Positions 16,584 to 28,005 are shown, counted from the first letter of the stretch. The stretch is DNA of 64,000 nt from Nocardioides sp. 1609 (GCF_004522105.1 NZ_SPUJ01000006.1:124001-188000), one strand, 5' to 3'. Numbers and translations: made by a program. The notes: generated from the sequence alone by a model not told the origin.

Positions 16584-17798
16584 TCAGCCGGTCATGCCGT
16601 GGGGGTCGATGACGAACTTCTGGGCGGCGCCCGAGTCGAACTGCGCGTACCCGTCGGGAGCCTGGTCGAGGCCGATGGTCTTGGCGTTGACCGCCTTGGC
16701 GATGTCGGCCCGGTCACTGAGGATCAGGTTCATCAGCTTGCGGTTGTACTGCTTGACCGGGCACTGACCGGTGTGCAGCGAGTGCGACTTCGCCCAGCCG
16801 AGACCGAGGCGCACGCCCAGGGTGCCCTGCTTCGCGGCGTCGTCCACCGCGCCGGGGTCGCCGGTGACGTAGAGACCCGGGATGCCGACCCCGGCACCTG
16901 CCCGGGCGACGGTCATCGCGTCGTTGAGCACCGTCGCGGGCGCCTCGGCGGCGCCCTCACCGTGGCCGCGGGCCTCGAACCCCACCGCGTCGACCGCGGC
17001 ATCCACCTCGGGCTCACCGACGACCTGGTCGATCTTCTCGGCCAGCGACCCGTCGGTGGTCAGGTCGATCCCCACGCAGCCGAAGCTCTCCGCCTGCTTG
17101 AGCCGGTCGCCGTTCATGTCGCCCACCAGGACCACCGACGCCCCCAGCAGCTGTGCCGAGAAGGCCGCGGCCAGGCCGACCGGTCCGGCGCCGGCGACGT
17201 AGACGGTCGAGCCGGTCGTGACCCCGGCGGTGTAGGCGCCGTGGTAGCCGGTCGGGAAGATGTCGGAGAGCATGGTCAGGTCGAGGATCTTCTCCAGCGC
17301 CTGGTCACGGTCCGGGAACTTCAGGAGGTTGAAGTCGGCGTAGGGGATCATCACGTAGTCGGCCTGGCCGCCGACCCAGCCGCCCATGTCGACGTACCCG
17401 TAGGCGGCGCCGGCACGGGCCGGGTTGACGTTGAGGCAGATGCCGGTCTTTCCCTCGTTGCACATCCGGCAGCGCCCGCAGGCGATGTTGAAGGGGACCG
17501 AGCAGATGTCGCCCTTCTTGACGAACAGCACGTCCTCGCCCAGCTCGACCACCTCGCCGGTGATCTCGTGGCCCAACGTCTGGCCGATCGGCGCCGTGGT
17601 CCGCCCCCGGACCATGTGCTGGTCGGACCCACAGATGTTGGTGGTGACCAGCTTGAGGATCACCGCGTGGGGGGCCTTCTTCGTGATGCCGAAGTGGTCC
17701 GCGACCTCGGCCGGGACCTCGAGCTTCGGGTAGTCCATCGTCTCGACGGCCACCTCGCCCGGGCCCTTGTAGACGACGACGCGGTTGGAGTCACTCAT
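16584..17798 (-). CDS. fdhA: Glutathione-independent formaldehyde dehydrogenase
   Basis: 404 residues, full length for the Pseudomonas-type FdhA in the zinc alcohol dehydrogenase superfamily. Catalytic zinc site around TNICGSDQHMVRGR and GHEITGEV; structural zinc cysteines in CGRCRMCNEGKTGIC; NAD fold VAGAGPVGLAAA. It oxidises formaldehyde (with dismutase activity in relatives) to formate using tightly bound NAD. AGGAG ribosome site before ATG. A perfect CRP-type palindrome is centred about 74 bases upstream of the start, suggesting cAMP-CRP control. Confidence 0.93.
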   Translation of the reverse strand: MSDSNRVVVYKGPGEVAVETMDYPKLEVPAEVADHFGITKKAPHAVILKLVTTNICGSDQHMVRGRTTAPIGQTLGHEITGEVVELGEDVLFVKKGDICSVPFNIACGRCRMCNEGKTGICLNVNPARAGAAYGYVDMGGWVGGQADYVMIPYADFNLLKFPDRDQALEKILDLTMLSDIFPTGYHGAYTAGVTTGSTVYVAGAGPVGLAAAFSAQLLGASVVLVGDMNGDRLKQAESFGCVGIDLTTDGSLAEKIDQVVGEPEVDAAVDAVGFEARGHGEGAAEAPATVLNDAMTVARAGAGVGIPGLYVTGDPGAVDDAAKQGTLGVRLGLGWAKSHSLHTGQCPVKQYNRKLMNLILSDRADIAKAVNAKTIGLDQAPDGYAQFDSGAAQKFVIDPHGMTG

Positions 17799-17863
17799 GC
17801 GGGTCTCCTTCGTGATGGACCGGCCGGACTCCCCGCGATCGCTGCGGTCGACGACCCGCCCCG

Positions 17864-17879
17864 TGTGACCTTCATCACA
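17864..17879. promoter_or_regulatory. Perfect CRP-type operator upstream of fdhA
   Basis: TGTGACCTTCATCACA matches the TGTGA-N6-TCACA consensus at all ten specified positions. Actinobacterial CRP/GlxR proteins bind this motif, and a crp gene lies at 36259-36936. Located in the fdhA leader/promoter region on the minus strand. Confidence 0.75.
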
Positions 17880-17887
17880 CCACGGGA

Positions 17888-18140
17888 GTGCCCTCCTCGC
17901 CAGGGGCCGACCCGGCGCTGCTCCGGACCGGCGCCGCCCGCGCTCCCCGGTGCACGGCCGTCCCGAGGACCGGCCAGCTGGTCGACCGGCCAGCTGGTCG
18001 ACCGCTACTTCACCCGTGCAGCCGGGCTGGACGGCGCTCGGCAGGTCTCGGGCTCGTTCCCGGGGAGCCCGATCGACCTCCGGTTCCGGTTCGTCCTCGA
18101 CAGGGCCGGGCTGATCAGCCGACTGGCGATCGCGCCATGA
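17888..18140 (+). pseudogene. Possible NTF2/SnoaL-like gene remnant
   Basis: The last ~45 codons before the stop at 18138-18140 read like an NTF2/SnoaL-type C-terminus (SPIDLRFRFVLDRAGLISRLAIAP, shown in part). The frame has no credible full-length start: upstream it runs into a 16-bp tandem duplication that shifts the frame, and removing one copy would join an ATG at 17888 to this C-terminus as a short protein. I read it as a truncated, frameshifted relic. Low confidence, since the domain call is by eye. Confidence 0.35.
17968..17999. repeat. 16-bp tandem duplication
   Basis: Two perfect head-to-tail copies of GACCGGCCAGCTGGTC (17968-17983, 17984-17999), followed by the first five bases of a third. 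Each copy contains the palindrome CCAGCTGG. Sixteen is not a multiple of three, so it breaks the reading frame of the NTF2-like remnant. It could be a slippage duplication or a paired operator. Confidence 0.7.
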
Positions 18141-18801
18141 GCTGGTCGGCGCGCTCGACCACGAGGTCCACGACGAGCGGGTGCGGCCCGATCACGTCGG
18201 CCACGACGACCCCCTCGCCCGCCTCGCGGCGGGTGCGGTCGTGGAAGAACCCGGGCGAGAGCAGGTACGGCGACACCGCGTCGCCGGGCCGGACGACGTC
18301 CGCCGGGCGGGGTCCGTGCCCCGAGAGCGTGGCGAGCTCGACCGGCGAGCCCCAGGCGCGGGCGAGCAGCGCGACGGCGCCCATCTGGTCGCAGGTGGCG
18401 GCCTCGTCGGAGGAGCCGGCTGCGACCAGGACGACGCGCTGGCCGCGCTGGGCACCGGCCTCGAGGAGTCGCTCGACCTGGGCGGCGGCGAGGAGCGGGT
18501 CGGGGCCGAGCGGCGTGCCGAGGGTGACCGGGACCGACGCCTTGGCGACCGCCTCCGGGAGGTCGGTCTGCACGTGGAAGCCGGTCGACAGGAGCATCGG
18601 GACGACGACGACGGGCACGTCGACCTCGACCATCACGTCGGAGAACAGCGGCTCGGAGAGCTCGACGAACGCGGCGCGGGCGGGGATGCCCAGCCGCTCG
18701 CCCGCGGCGACCGCCACCGCGCGGGACACCTGGTTGCCGTCGACGTTGCGGGTGCCGTGCGCGACGAGCACCAGCTGGTGTCCTGGCTCGCGCGTCGTCA
18801 C
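18115..18801 (-). CDS. Sirohydrochlorin chelatase (CbiX/SirB-like)
   Basis: 228 residues from GTG 18801, overlapping the NnaR-like gene by four bases. LVLVAHGTRN at the N-terminus and FHVQTDLPEAV carry the conserved chelatase histidines; a second half-domain (VVLVAAGSSDEAA) mirrors the first, as in two-repeat CbiX proteins. It inserts metal into sirohydrochlorin. As last gene of the nitrate operon it most likely makes siroheme, the cofactor of NirB. Cobalt insertion for B12 is the alternative, but context favours iron. Confidence 0.85.
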   Translation of the reverse strand: MTTREPGHQLVLVAHGTRNVDGNQVSRAVAVAAGERLGIPARAAFVELSEPLFSDVMVEVDVPVVVVPMLLSTGFHVQTDLPEAVAKASVPVTLGTPLGPDPLLAAAQVERLLEAGAQRGQRVVLVAAGSSDEAATCDQMGAVALLARAWGSPVELATLSGHGPRPADVVRPGDAVSPYLLSPGFFHDRTRREAGEGVVVADVIGPHPLVVDLVVERADQLMARSPVG

Positions 18802-19937
18802 GACGTCACGGCCAGCCGGTATCCACGTTTCACCACGGTCTGGACTATGCGCGTCCCGACCGCGGCACGCAACCGGGCGACCGCCATCTCGACGGCGTGC
18901 TCGGACCCCGCCGTGCCCGACGGGAGGGCCGCGAGGAGGTCGCGTCGGGACACCACGTGACCGGGATTCACCAGCAGGGCGTGGAGAACGGCGAGCGGGG
19001 CGGGCGAGAGCCGCACCCCCGCCCCGTCGACCAGGACGTCGTCGGCGTGCACCAGGAGTGTGTGACCCGCCACATCCAGCGACAGCCCCTCGGAGCGCGA
19101 CGGGAGCTCGGTCTCGAGCTGCTTGACCATCGCCGCGAGCCGCGAGCGGTCGGGGTAGATCGACGGCACGCCCCACATCTCGAACGCCGCCGCGGTGACC
19201 GGTCCGACGCACGAGGCGACGACGTCGGCCTGGAACGCACCGATGACCTCCTCGCGGCGACCCGTCGAGCCGGCGGCCGCCATCAGGGCCGCGACGGCCG
19301 GCGCGGCGGTGAAGGTGACGGCGTGGACGGTGCGCTCGGCGATCTCGTCGACGAGGTGGAAGACCGGCTCCGGGTCCTCGGCGCTCTCGACCCGGTAGAC
19401 GGTCACGGTCGTGACCTCCGCGCCCCGGCGGCGCAGCGCGTGCGCCGCCATCGACAGCGACTGGCCGTGCTCCTGGACGACGATCCGGCGTCCGGTCAGG
19501 TCGCGACCGCGCAGGTGGGCCAGGACGTCGTCGAACGCCTCGGACTCGGGCGCCCAGAGCTCGCGGAGCCCGCGCCGGCGCAACGCGCCGACGCTCTTGG
19601 GCCCGCGCGCCAGGATCTCGGCGCGGCCGAGGTGCTCGAGGAGCCGGTCGAGGGTCCCCCACGACTCGGCGGCGGCGAACCACGCCTTGAGGCCGATCCC
19701 GGTGGTGGCCAGGAAGATGTCGACCGGCCGGGCCAGGACGTCGTCCGTGGCCGCGCGCAGCGACGCCTCGTCGACGTGGTTGGGCTCGCGGGAGAGCGCC
19801 GGCGCCCAGACGACGTCGGCACCGCGCCGTTCGAGCAGCGCGATCTGCTCCTCGACCTTGCGGGCCGCGGTCACGCCGATCCGGAACCCGGCGAGCGGGC
19901 CGGTGCCGGGCCCGGGGCTCGTGCCGGGCTCAGGCAT
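18798..19937 (-). CDS. nnaR: NnaR-like regulator: HemD domain plus OmpR-type winged helix
   Basis: 379 residues from ATG 19937. Residues ~15-265 are a uroporphyrinogen-III synthase (HemD) fold; the last ~95 form a winged-helix Trans_reg_C domain (GVRLSPAPLAVLHALLVNPGHVVSRRD..., TVVKRGYRL, shown in part). Proteins of this architecture (Rv0260c; NnaR in Streptomyces and M. smegmatis) co-activate nitrate/nitrite genes together with GlnR. Its place inside the operon fits autoregulation. Whether the HemD half is catalytic or only a ligand sensor is unclear. The gene overlaps nirD by eight bases. Confidence 0.85.
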   Translation of the reverse strand: MPEPGTSPGPGTGPLAGFRIGVTAARKVEEQIALLERRGADVVWAPALSREPNHVDEASLRAATDDVLARPVDIFLATTGIGLKAWFAAAESWGTLDRLLEHLGRAEILARGPKSVGALRRRGLRELWAPESEAFDDVLAHLRGRDLTGRRIVVQEHGQSLSMAAHALRRRGAEVTTVTVYRVESAEDPEPVFHLVDEIAERTVHAVTFTAAPAVAALMAAAGSTGRREEVIGAFQADVVASCVGPVTAAAFEMWGVPSIYPDRSRLAAMVKQLETELPSRSEGLSLDVAGHTLLVHADDVLVDGAGVRLSPAPLAVLHALLVNPGHVVSRRDLLAALPSGTAGSEHAVEMAVARLRAAVGTRIVQTVVKRGYRLAVTS

Positions 19938-20286
19938 GCGGCGGTCCGGAGGCGACCAGCACCAGTCCGTCGCGGACGGCCACGTCGTACGTCGCCACGC
20001 GGACCTCCTCGTCGTCCAGGCACCGACCGGTGCGCAGGTCGTAGCCCTGCTTGTGCAGGGGCGAGGCGACGTACGGGACGCCCCCTCGCGTGCCCACGAT
20101 CCCACGGGCCAACACCGAGGCGCGACCGATCGGGTCGTAGTTGGACAGCGCGTGGACCTCGTCGTCGTGGGTGCGGAAGACGGCGACCGCCTCGCCCGCG
20201 ACGAGTGCGAGCACGCCGCCCTCGACCTCGATCTCGTCGAGGCGGCAGATCGTCGTCCACGTCGTGGCGTCCCGGTCGGTCCTCAC
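19930..20286 (-). CDS. nirD: Nitrite reductase (NADH) small subunit
   Basis: 118 residues from GTG 20286, preceded by AGGA at a good distance; an upstream GTG at 20349 would overlap nirB by 29 bases and add a low-complexity N-terminus. Rieske-like fold without Fe-S ligands, typical of NirD (ASPLHKQGYDLRTGRCLDDEE). It partners the NirB large subunit for six-electron reduction of nitrite to ammonium in the cytoplasm. Confidence 0.9.
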   Translation of the reverse strand: MRTDRDATTWTTICRLDEIEVEGGVLALVAGEAVAVFRTHDDEVHALSNYDPIGRASVLARGIVGTRGGVPYVASPLHKQGYDLRTGRCLDDEEVRVATYDVAVRDGLVLVASGPPHA

Positions 20287-20320
20287 CGGCGCGTCCTGCG
20301 CCCGCTCGTCGCGCGCGCCC

Positions 20321-22870
20321 TCACGGGGCACCGACCGGGATCGTGGCACCCAGCGAGACCGGCCCGGCGGACTCGGCCGGCACGTCCTGGCCGCGCTCGG
20401 AGCGGAACTCGATGTGGGGGTCCGGGACGTCGGGGGCGTTGACGAACGACACGAACCGGCGCAGCTTGTCGGGGTCGTCGAGGGTCGCCTTCCACTCGTC
20501 GAAGTACCCGCCGACGTGCCGGCTCATCGCGGCCTCGAGCTCCGAGCCGAGGCCGAGGACGTCGTCCACCACCACGGCGCGGACCCGGTCGAGCCCGCCG
20601 TCGAGGGAGTCGACCCAGGGCGCGGTGCGCTGGAGCCGGTCGGCGGTGCGGACGTAGTACATGAGGAACCGGTCGAGGTAGCGGACCAGCGTCTCGGTGT
20701 CGAGGTCGCCGGCGAGCAGCCGGGCGTGGACCGGGGTGGCGCCGCCGTTGCCGCCGACGTAGAGGTTCCAGCCCTTCTCGGTGGCGATGACGCCGAAGTC
20801 CTTGCCGCGGGCCTCGGCGCACTCGCGCGCACACCCGGAGACCCCGCCCTTCAGCTTGTGCGGCGAGCGCAGCCCGCGGTAGCGCAGCTCCAGGTCGATG
20901 GCCAGCTGCACGGAGTCCTGGACGCCGTAGCGGCACCACGTCGAGCCGACGCACGACTTCACCGTGCGCAGCGACTTGCCGTAGGCGTGGCCGGACTCGA
21001 AGCCGGCGTCGACCAGGCGCCGCCAGATCGCGGGCAGCTCCTCCATCCGGGCGCCGAACAGGTCGATGCGCTGCCCGCCGGTGATCTTCGTGTAGAGCCC
21101 GAAGTCGCGGGCGACCTCGCCGATCACGATCAGCTTCTCCGGGTCGATCTCGCCGCCGGGGATGCGCGGGACGACCGAGTAGGTGCCGTTGCGCTGGATG
21201 TTGGCGAGGTAGGCGTCGTTGGTGTCCTGCGTGGTGCGCGCGCCCTCGTCGAGCACGTGGTGGTTGAGCTGGCTGGCCAGCACCGAGGCGACGGTCGGCT
21301 TGCAGACGTCGCAGCCCCGCCCGGTGCCGTGCGCGGCGACCACGGCGTCGAACGAGGTGTGCCCGTGCACCGCGACGACGTCGAAGAGCTCCTGGCGGGT
21401 GAGCGGAAAGTGCTCGCACAGGCTCCGGTCGACGACCTTGCCCTGCGCCTCGAACCAGTCCTCGATGATCTTCCTGGTCAGCGTCTTGCACGACCCGCAG
21501 GTCGCGCCGGCACGGGTGGTCCCCCCGGCCTCGGCCGCGGCGACGATGTCGGCCTTGCTGACGTCGTTGCACGAGCAGACCTGGGCCGCGTCGGGCAGGG
21601 CGACCTGCGCACCCGCGCCGGAGGTGACCGGCAGGATCAGCTCCTCGGGGTTCTCGGGCAGCGCGATGCCCGGGTTGGTCGCGGTCGCCACCATGGGGCG
21701 CAGCACGCCGTACGCCGACGCGTCGCCGACCAGCACGCCGCCGAGCAGCCGGGCGCCGTCGTCGCTGACGACGAGCTTCTTGTAGACCCCCGCGACGGCG
21801 TCGGAGTAGACGAGCTCGAGGGCGCCCTCGGTGGTCGCGAACGCGTCGCCGAAGGAGGCGACGTCGACGCCCATCAGCTTGAGCTTGGTCGAGGTGTCGG
21901 CGCCGGTGAAGGCGCCGTCGCCGCCGACCAGCGCGTCGACGGCGACCTCGGCCATCGCGTAGCCGGGCGCGACCAGCCCGTACATCCGCCCGCCCGGCGC
22001 CGCGCACTCGCCGACCGCCCACACGTGCGGGTCCGAGGTCCGGCACTGCTCGTCGACCAGGACGCCGCCGCGCTCGGCCACCGCGAGGCCGGCCGCGCGG
22101 GCGAGCGCGTCGCGGGGCCGGATGCCGGCGGAGAAGACGACCAGGTCGGTCACGACCGGCTCGGCGTCCTTCAACCCGAGGCCGGTGACGTGGGTCTCGC
22201 CGAGGACGGCGGTCGTCGTCGCACCGGTGTGGACGTGTAGCCCCAGCCCCTCGACGTGGCGGCGCAGGGTGGCGCCGCCGGCGTCGTCGACCTGCACCGC
22301 CATCAGCCGGGGCGCCATCTCGACGACGTGGGTCTCGAGGCCGAGGTCGGCGAGCGCCTTGGCCGCCTCCAGCCCGAGCAGGCCGCCGCCGACGACGGCA
22401 CCGACGGTCGCGGTGGCCGCGGCCGCGCGGATCGCCTCCAGGTCCTCGATGGTGCGGTAGACGAAGGTGCCGGGCAGGTCGTGCCCCGGCACCGGGGGCA
22501 CGAACGGCGCCGCTCCCGTGGCGAGCACGAGCTCGTCGAACTCCAGGACGCTCCGCCCACCACCGGCGGTGTCGAGCAGGACCGTGCGCGCCTCGGGGTC
22601 GAGCCCGACCGCCGTGGTGCCGAGCAGCACGCGGACCCGTGGGTCGTCGTACGCGCCGCCGGGGAGCAGGGACAGGGCGTCGGCGCCGACCTCGAAGAAC
22701 GACGTGAGCGCGACCCGGTCGTAGGCCGGCCGCGCCTCCGCGCCGACCACGACGACGTCGTGGGTCTCGGTGAGGCCGCGCTCGACCGCGGCCTGGACGA
22801 ACCGGTGGCCGACCATGCCGTGGCCGACGACGACGAGCTGCTTGCGGTGGTTGACGGGGTGCGGGGCCAT
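20321..22870 (-). CDS. nirB: Nitrite reductase (NADH) large subunit
   Basis: 849 residues from ATG 22870. N-terminal FAD/NAD domains (VVVGHGMVGHRFV; GAVVGGGLLGLEAAKAL), a BFD [2Fe-2S] domain (VCSCNDVSKADI, GATCGSCK) and a second Cys pair (GRGCDVCKP). The sulfite/nitrite reductase C-terminal half carries siroheme-[4Fe-4S] cysteines in SCVGSTWCRYG and GCARECAEARGKDF. All expected ligands are present. Starts TGATG-coupled to the upstream electron-transfer gene. Works with NirD; siroheme presumably depends on the CbiX-like enzyme of the same operon. Confidence 0.95.
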   Translation of the reverse strand: MAPHPVNHRKQLVVVGHGMVGHRFVQAAVERGLTETHDVVVVGAEARPAYDRVALTSFFEVGADALSLLPGGAYDDPRVRVLLGTTAVGLDPEARTVLLDTAGGGRSVLEFDELVLATGAAPFVPPVPGHDLPGTFVYRTIEDLEAIRAAAATATVGAVVGGGLLGLEAAKALADLGLETHVVEMAPRLMAVQVDDAGGATLRRHVEGLGLHVHTGATTTAVLGETHVTGLGLKDAEPVVTDLVVFSAGIRPRDALARAAGLAVAERGGVLVDEQCRTSDPHVWAVGECAAPGGRMYGLVAPGYAMAEVAVDALVGGDGAFTGADTSTKLKLMGVDVASFGDAFATTEGALELVYSDAVAGVYKKLVVSDDGARLLGGVLVGDASAYGVLRPMVATATNPGIALPENPEELILPVTSGAGAQVALPDAAQVCSCNDVSKADIVAAAEAGGTTRAGATCGSCKTLTRKIIEDWFEAQGKVVDRSLCEHFPLTRQELFDVVAVHGHTSFDAVVAAHGTGRGCDVCKPTVASVLASQLNHHVLDEGARTTQDTNDAYLANIQRNGTYSVVPRIPGGEIDPEKLIVIGEVARDFGLYTKITGGQRIDLFGARMEELPAIWRRLVDAGFESGHAYGKSLRTVKSCVGSTWCRYGVQDSVQLAIDLELRYRGLRSPHKLKGGVSGCARECAEARGKDFGVIATEKGWNLYVGGNGGATPVHARLLAGDLDTETLVRYLDRFLMYYVRTADRLQRTAPWVDSLDGGLDRVRAVVVDDVLGLGSELEAAMSRHVGGYFDEWKATLDDPDKLRRFVSFVNAPDVPDPHIEFRSERGQDVPAESAGPVSLGATIPVGAP

Positions 22871-24257
22871 CACGACGGGGATACCTCCAGGGTGCGGTGG
22901 GCGAGGAGCTGGCGGACGGCCGGGGCGCAGCCGCCGCAGCCGGTGGTGGCGCGGGTGGTGTCGCGGACGTCCTCGAGGGAGGAGCAGGCGCGGACCCGGC
23001 CGGCGGTGACGCCGGCGCAGGCGCACACCTCGGCGTCGTCCGGGACGGCGGTCGGCCGGGCCGGGCGCTCGACCAGGAGCAGGTCGCCGGGCTCGTGCGG
23101 CCCGAGCACCGTGCCGCGGTCGAAGTGCTGGGTGACCAGGCCGACGCGGGCGAGGTCGCCGACGAGGGTGGCGGCGACGATCCGGCCGTCGCGGACGACG
23201 AGGCGCCGGTGCGACCCGGCGACCGGGTTCGACACCTCGACGACGTCGCCGGCGGCGTCGGCGTCCCCGAGCACCGCGACGTCGAGGTCGGTGGCGCGGA
23301 GCCGGGCGACGACCCGGCTGCCGTCGTACGTCGCGGCGCGACCGCGCAGGTGGGCGGCCAGCACCTCGGCCTGCTCCCACGCCGGCGGCACGAACCCGGT
23401 GGTGCGGCCGCCGCGCTGCGCGCCGTCCCCGATGGCGTGGACCACCGGGTCGCTGGTCCTCAGGTGCTCGTCGACGACGACGCCCCGGCGCACCTCCAGG
23501 CCGGCGGCACGGGCCAGGGCGGTCGACGGGCGGCCGCCGGCGGTGAGGACGACGAGGTCGGTCTCCAGGACGTGGCCGTTGTCGAGCTGCAGCCCGCCCT
23601 GCTCGCCGTCGACCAGGCGGACGGCGCGGGCACCGGTGTAGACCTCCGTGCCGAGCCGGCGCAGGTCGCGGGCCAGGATCGCGCCGGCGGCGGGGCCGAC
23701 CTGGCCACGCAGCAGGTGCTCCCCGCCCTCGACGACCTCGGTCGCCAGCCCGCGGACGGCGAGCGCCCGCGCCACCTGGAGCCCGAGCAGCCCGCCGCCG
23801 ACGACGACGGCCCGGCGCGCGTGCGGCACGGCGGCGTCGAGCCGCCGGCAGTCGTCGAGGCTGCGGAACGCGTGCACCCGCTCGTGCAGCCGGCCGTCGA
23901 GGCGGACCAGGCCGCGGATCGGCGGGAGGGTCGCGATCGCGCCGGTCGCCAGGACCAGCCGGTCGTAGCCGATCCGCGTGCCGTCGACCAGCAGCACCTC
24001 GCGCTCGGCCCGCTCGACCGCGAGCACGCGGGTGCCGAGGCGCAGGTCGACGTCGTCGTCGGCGTACCACCGGCGGGAGCGGAGGGTCAGCGCCCCGGCG
24101 GTGTGGGTGCCCTCCAGCACGGCCGAGAGCAGGATCCGGTTGTAGGGCAGGTGCGGCTCGTCGCCGACCAGGGTCACCCGGTGGCCGCTGCCGACCAGGC
24201 CCTCGACCAGTCGGACGGCGGCCATGCCGGCGCCCACGACGACGATGCGTGCGGGGC

Positions 24258-24261
<4 letters not shown>
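22870..24261 (-). CDS. FAD/BFD electron-transfer subunit of assimilatory nitrate reductase
   Basis: 463 residues. NirB-like N-terminal flavoprotein: FAD fold VVVGAGMAAVRLVEGL, second Rossmann AVVVGGGLLGLQVARAL, and a C-terminal BFD [2Fe-2S] domain (EVCACAGVTAGR ... TTGCGGCAPAV). It lacks the siroheme domain of NirB, so it probably passes electrons from NAD(P)H to the adjacent nitrate reductase (NasB/NasD-type role). Overlaps that gene by four bases at its start and nirB by one at its end. Confidence 0.85.
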
Positions 24262-26300
<2,039 letters not shown>

Positions 26301-27803
26301 TCAGATGCCCGCCGAGGCCAGGCTGGTGGCCGCCGACGAGCGGCGCAGGTAGACGGCGTAGGTGACGGCGGCGCAGACGACGTAGAAGCAGGTGAACACG
26401 ACGAAGGCGCCCCTGGTCGCGGACAGCGGGTCGGCGACCCACGGCGCGGCGAAGGCCAGCGGGATCAGGAATCCGCCGACGGCGCCCACCGCGCCGATGA
26501 TCCCGATGGCCGCCGACGACTGCTTCGTCGCCTCGTGGACGGCGACGGCGCGCTCGTCGGTGTGCGGGGTGGTGGCGCGCTCGGCCTCGGTGCGGAAGAT
26601 CGCCGGGATCATCTTGTACGTCGAGCCGTTGCCGATCCCGCTGCTCGCGAAGACGCAGAGGAAGAAGGCCAGGAACCACGGGAACCAGGCCCGGTTGTCG
26701 AGCGCGACCGCGGGGTCGGCGGCCGGGTTCGGCGTCAGCCGGGTCAGCGTCCAGAGCACGAGGAGGGTGAAGAGGACCATCCCGCCGAACGCCGCCAGGG
26801 TGACCCGCGCGCCGCCGTACCGGTCGGCCAGCCAGCCGCCGAGCGGCCGGGTCAGCGAGCCGACACCGGCGCCGAGGAAGGCGTAGTAGGCGAAGAAGAC
26901 GCCGGTGCCGAGCGGCGCCGGGTCGGGCACCCAGAAGTTGATCTTGATGAGCAGCGGCATCGCGGCGGAGTAGCCGATGAACGAGCCGAAGGTGCCGACG
27001 TAGAGCAACGACATCACCCAGGTCTGCCGGTTGCGCACGACCCGCAGCTGCTCGCGCGGCCTCGAGACCGCGCTGGACAGGTTGTCCATCCGCAGCGCCG
27101 CCGCGACGACCGCGACCACGGCCAGGACGGCGTAGACGTAGGCCGCGTACTGCAGGCTGATGCCCGACTCCCGCGCCCGGACCAGGCCGAAGATCCCGGC
27201 GCCCCCGACGATCACCGGCAGCAGCAGCTGGATCAGCGAGACCCCGAGGTTGCCGCCGGCGGCGTTCAGCCCGAGCGCCGCGCCCTTCTTGGCGGCCGGG
27301 TAGAAGAAGTTGATGTTGGCCATCGAGGAGGCGAAGTTGCCGCCCCCGAGGCCGGCGGTGGCGGCGATGACGCAGAAGACCCAGTACGGCGTGCCGGGCT
27401 GCTGGACGGCGTGGGCGAAGAGCAGCGTGGGGACGAGCAGCAGCGCGGCGCTGACCATGGTCCAGTTCCGGCCGCCGAAGCGCGGCACGGCGAACGTGTA
27501 GGGCAGCCGCAGCAGCGAGCCGACGAGGTTCGGCAGGGCGACGAGGAGGAAGAGCTGCTGGGCGTCGAAGGCGAAGCCCTGCGCGACCAGGAACGCCGAG
27601 CTGACGCTCCAGATCAGCCACACCGAGAAGCCGAGGTGCTCGGCGAAGATCGACCAGACGAGGTTGCGCCGGGCGACCTGCCTGCCGCCGTTCTCCCAGA
27701 ACTCCTCGTCCTCGGGGCGCCAGTCGGTGATCCAGTGCTTCCCGGATCGGCCGGACGCCGCCGGCGTCGCGTGCGTCGTGGGGTCGGGAGCGGTCGTCGT
27801 CAT
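26301..27803 (-). CDS. narK: MFS nitrate/nitrite transporter (NarK family)
   Basis: 500 residues, 12 membrane helices. NNP-family signature motifs: FASSMANINFFYPAAKKGAALG and GVGSLTRPLGGWLADRYGG are characteristic; an AGLGGGNFASSM motif lies in helix 5. A charged loop of ~55 residues separates helices 9 and 10. First gene of the nitrate-assimilation operon; imports nitrate and/or exports nitrite. No convincing Shine-Dalgarno sequence before the ATG. An AGGTTTC/GAAACCT inverted pair sits in its upstream region. Confidence 0.93.
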   Translation of the reverse strand: MTTTAPDPTTHATPAASGRSGKHWITDWRPEDEEFWENGGRQVARRNLVWSIFAEHLGFSVWLIWSVSSAFLVAQGFAFDAQQLFLLVALPNLVGSLLRLPYTFAVPRFGGRNWTMVSAALLLVPTLLFAHAVQQPGTPYWVFCVIAATAGLGGGNFASSMANINFFYPAAKKGAALGLNAAGGNLGVSLIQLLLPVIVGGAGIFGLVRARESGISLQYAAYVYAVLAVVAVVAAALRMDNLSSAVSRPREQLRVVRNRQTWVMSLLYVGTFGSFIGYSAAMPLLIKINFWVPDPAPLGTGVFFAYYAFLGAGVGSLTRPLGGWLADRYGGARVTLAAFGGMVLFTLLVLWTLTRLTPNPAADPAVALDNRAWFPWFLAFFLCVFASSGIGNGSTYKMIPAIFRTEAERATTPHTDERAVAVHEATKQSSAAIGIIGAVGAVGGFLIPLAFAAPWVADPLSATRGAFVVFTCFYVVCAAVTYAVYLRRSSAATSLASAGI

Positions 27804-27824
27804 GCCGACCAGTCCAGTGCCGCG

Positions 27825-27857
27825 AGGTTTCGGGGCCGGTGGTCGCGCCGGAAACCT
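27825..27857. promoter_or_regulatory. AGGTTTC-N19-GAAACCT inverted pair upstream of narK
   Basis: Perfect 7-bp inverted arms (27825-27831, 27851-27857), 22 bases upstream of the narK start. GAAAC-type half-sites with a nearby GTGTCAC are reminiscent of GlnR boxes, but spacing and orientation do not match the usual GTNAC-N6-GAAAC arrangement. Candidate operator for the nitrate operon only. Confidence 0.35.
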
Positions 27858-28005
27858 TGTGTCACCGCGACCTCACGGCCTCACGGTCCTCACGTCCTCA
27901 CGGGCGGCGCCCCCACCGCTGCGCGCGACCGTTCGTCGCGCTGGACCGACCGCTCACCGCACCGTCGTCCCCGCCCGTCGCAGCGACACCGCCGCCCCCT
28001 GCCGG

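Noticed and set aside
17968..17999. Integration (att) duplication
   Set aside because: The copies are directly adjacent, with no intervening element, tRNA or integrase.
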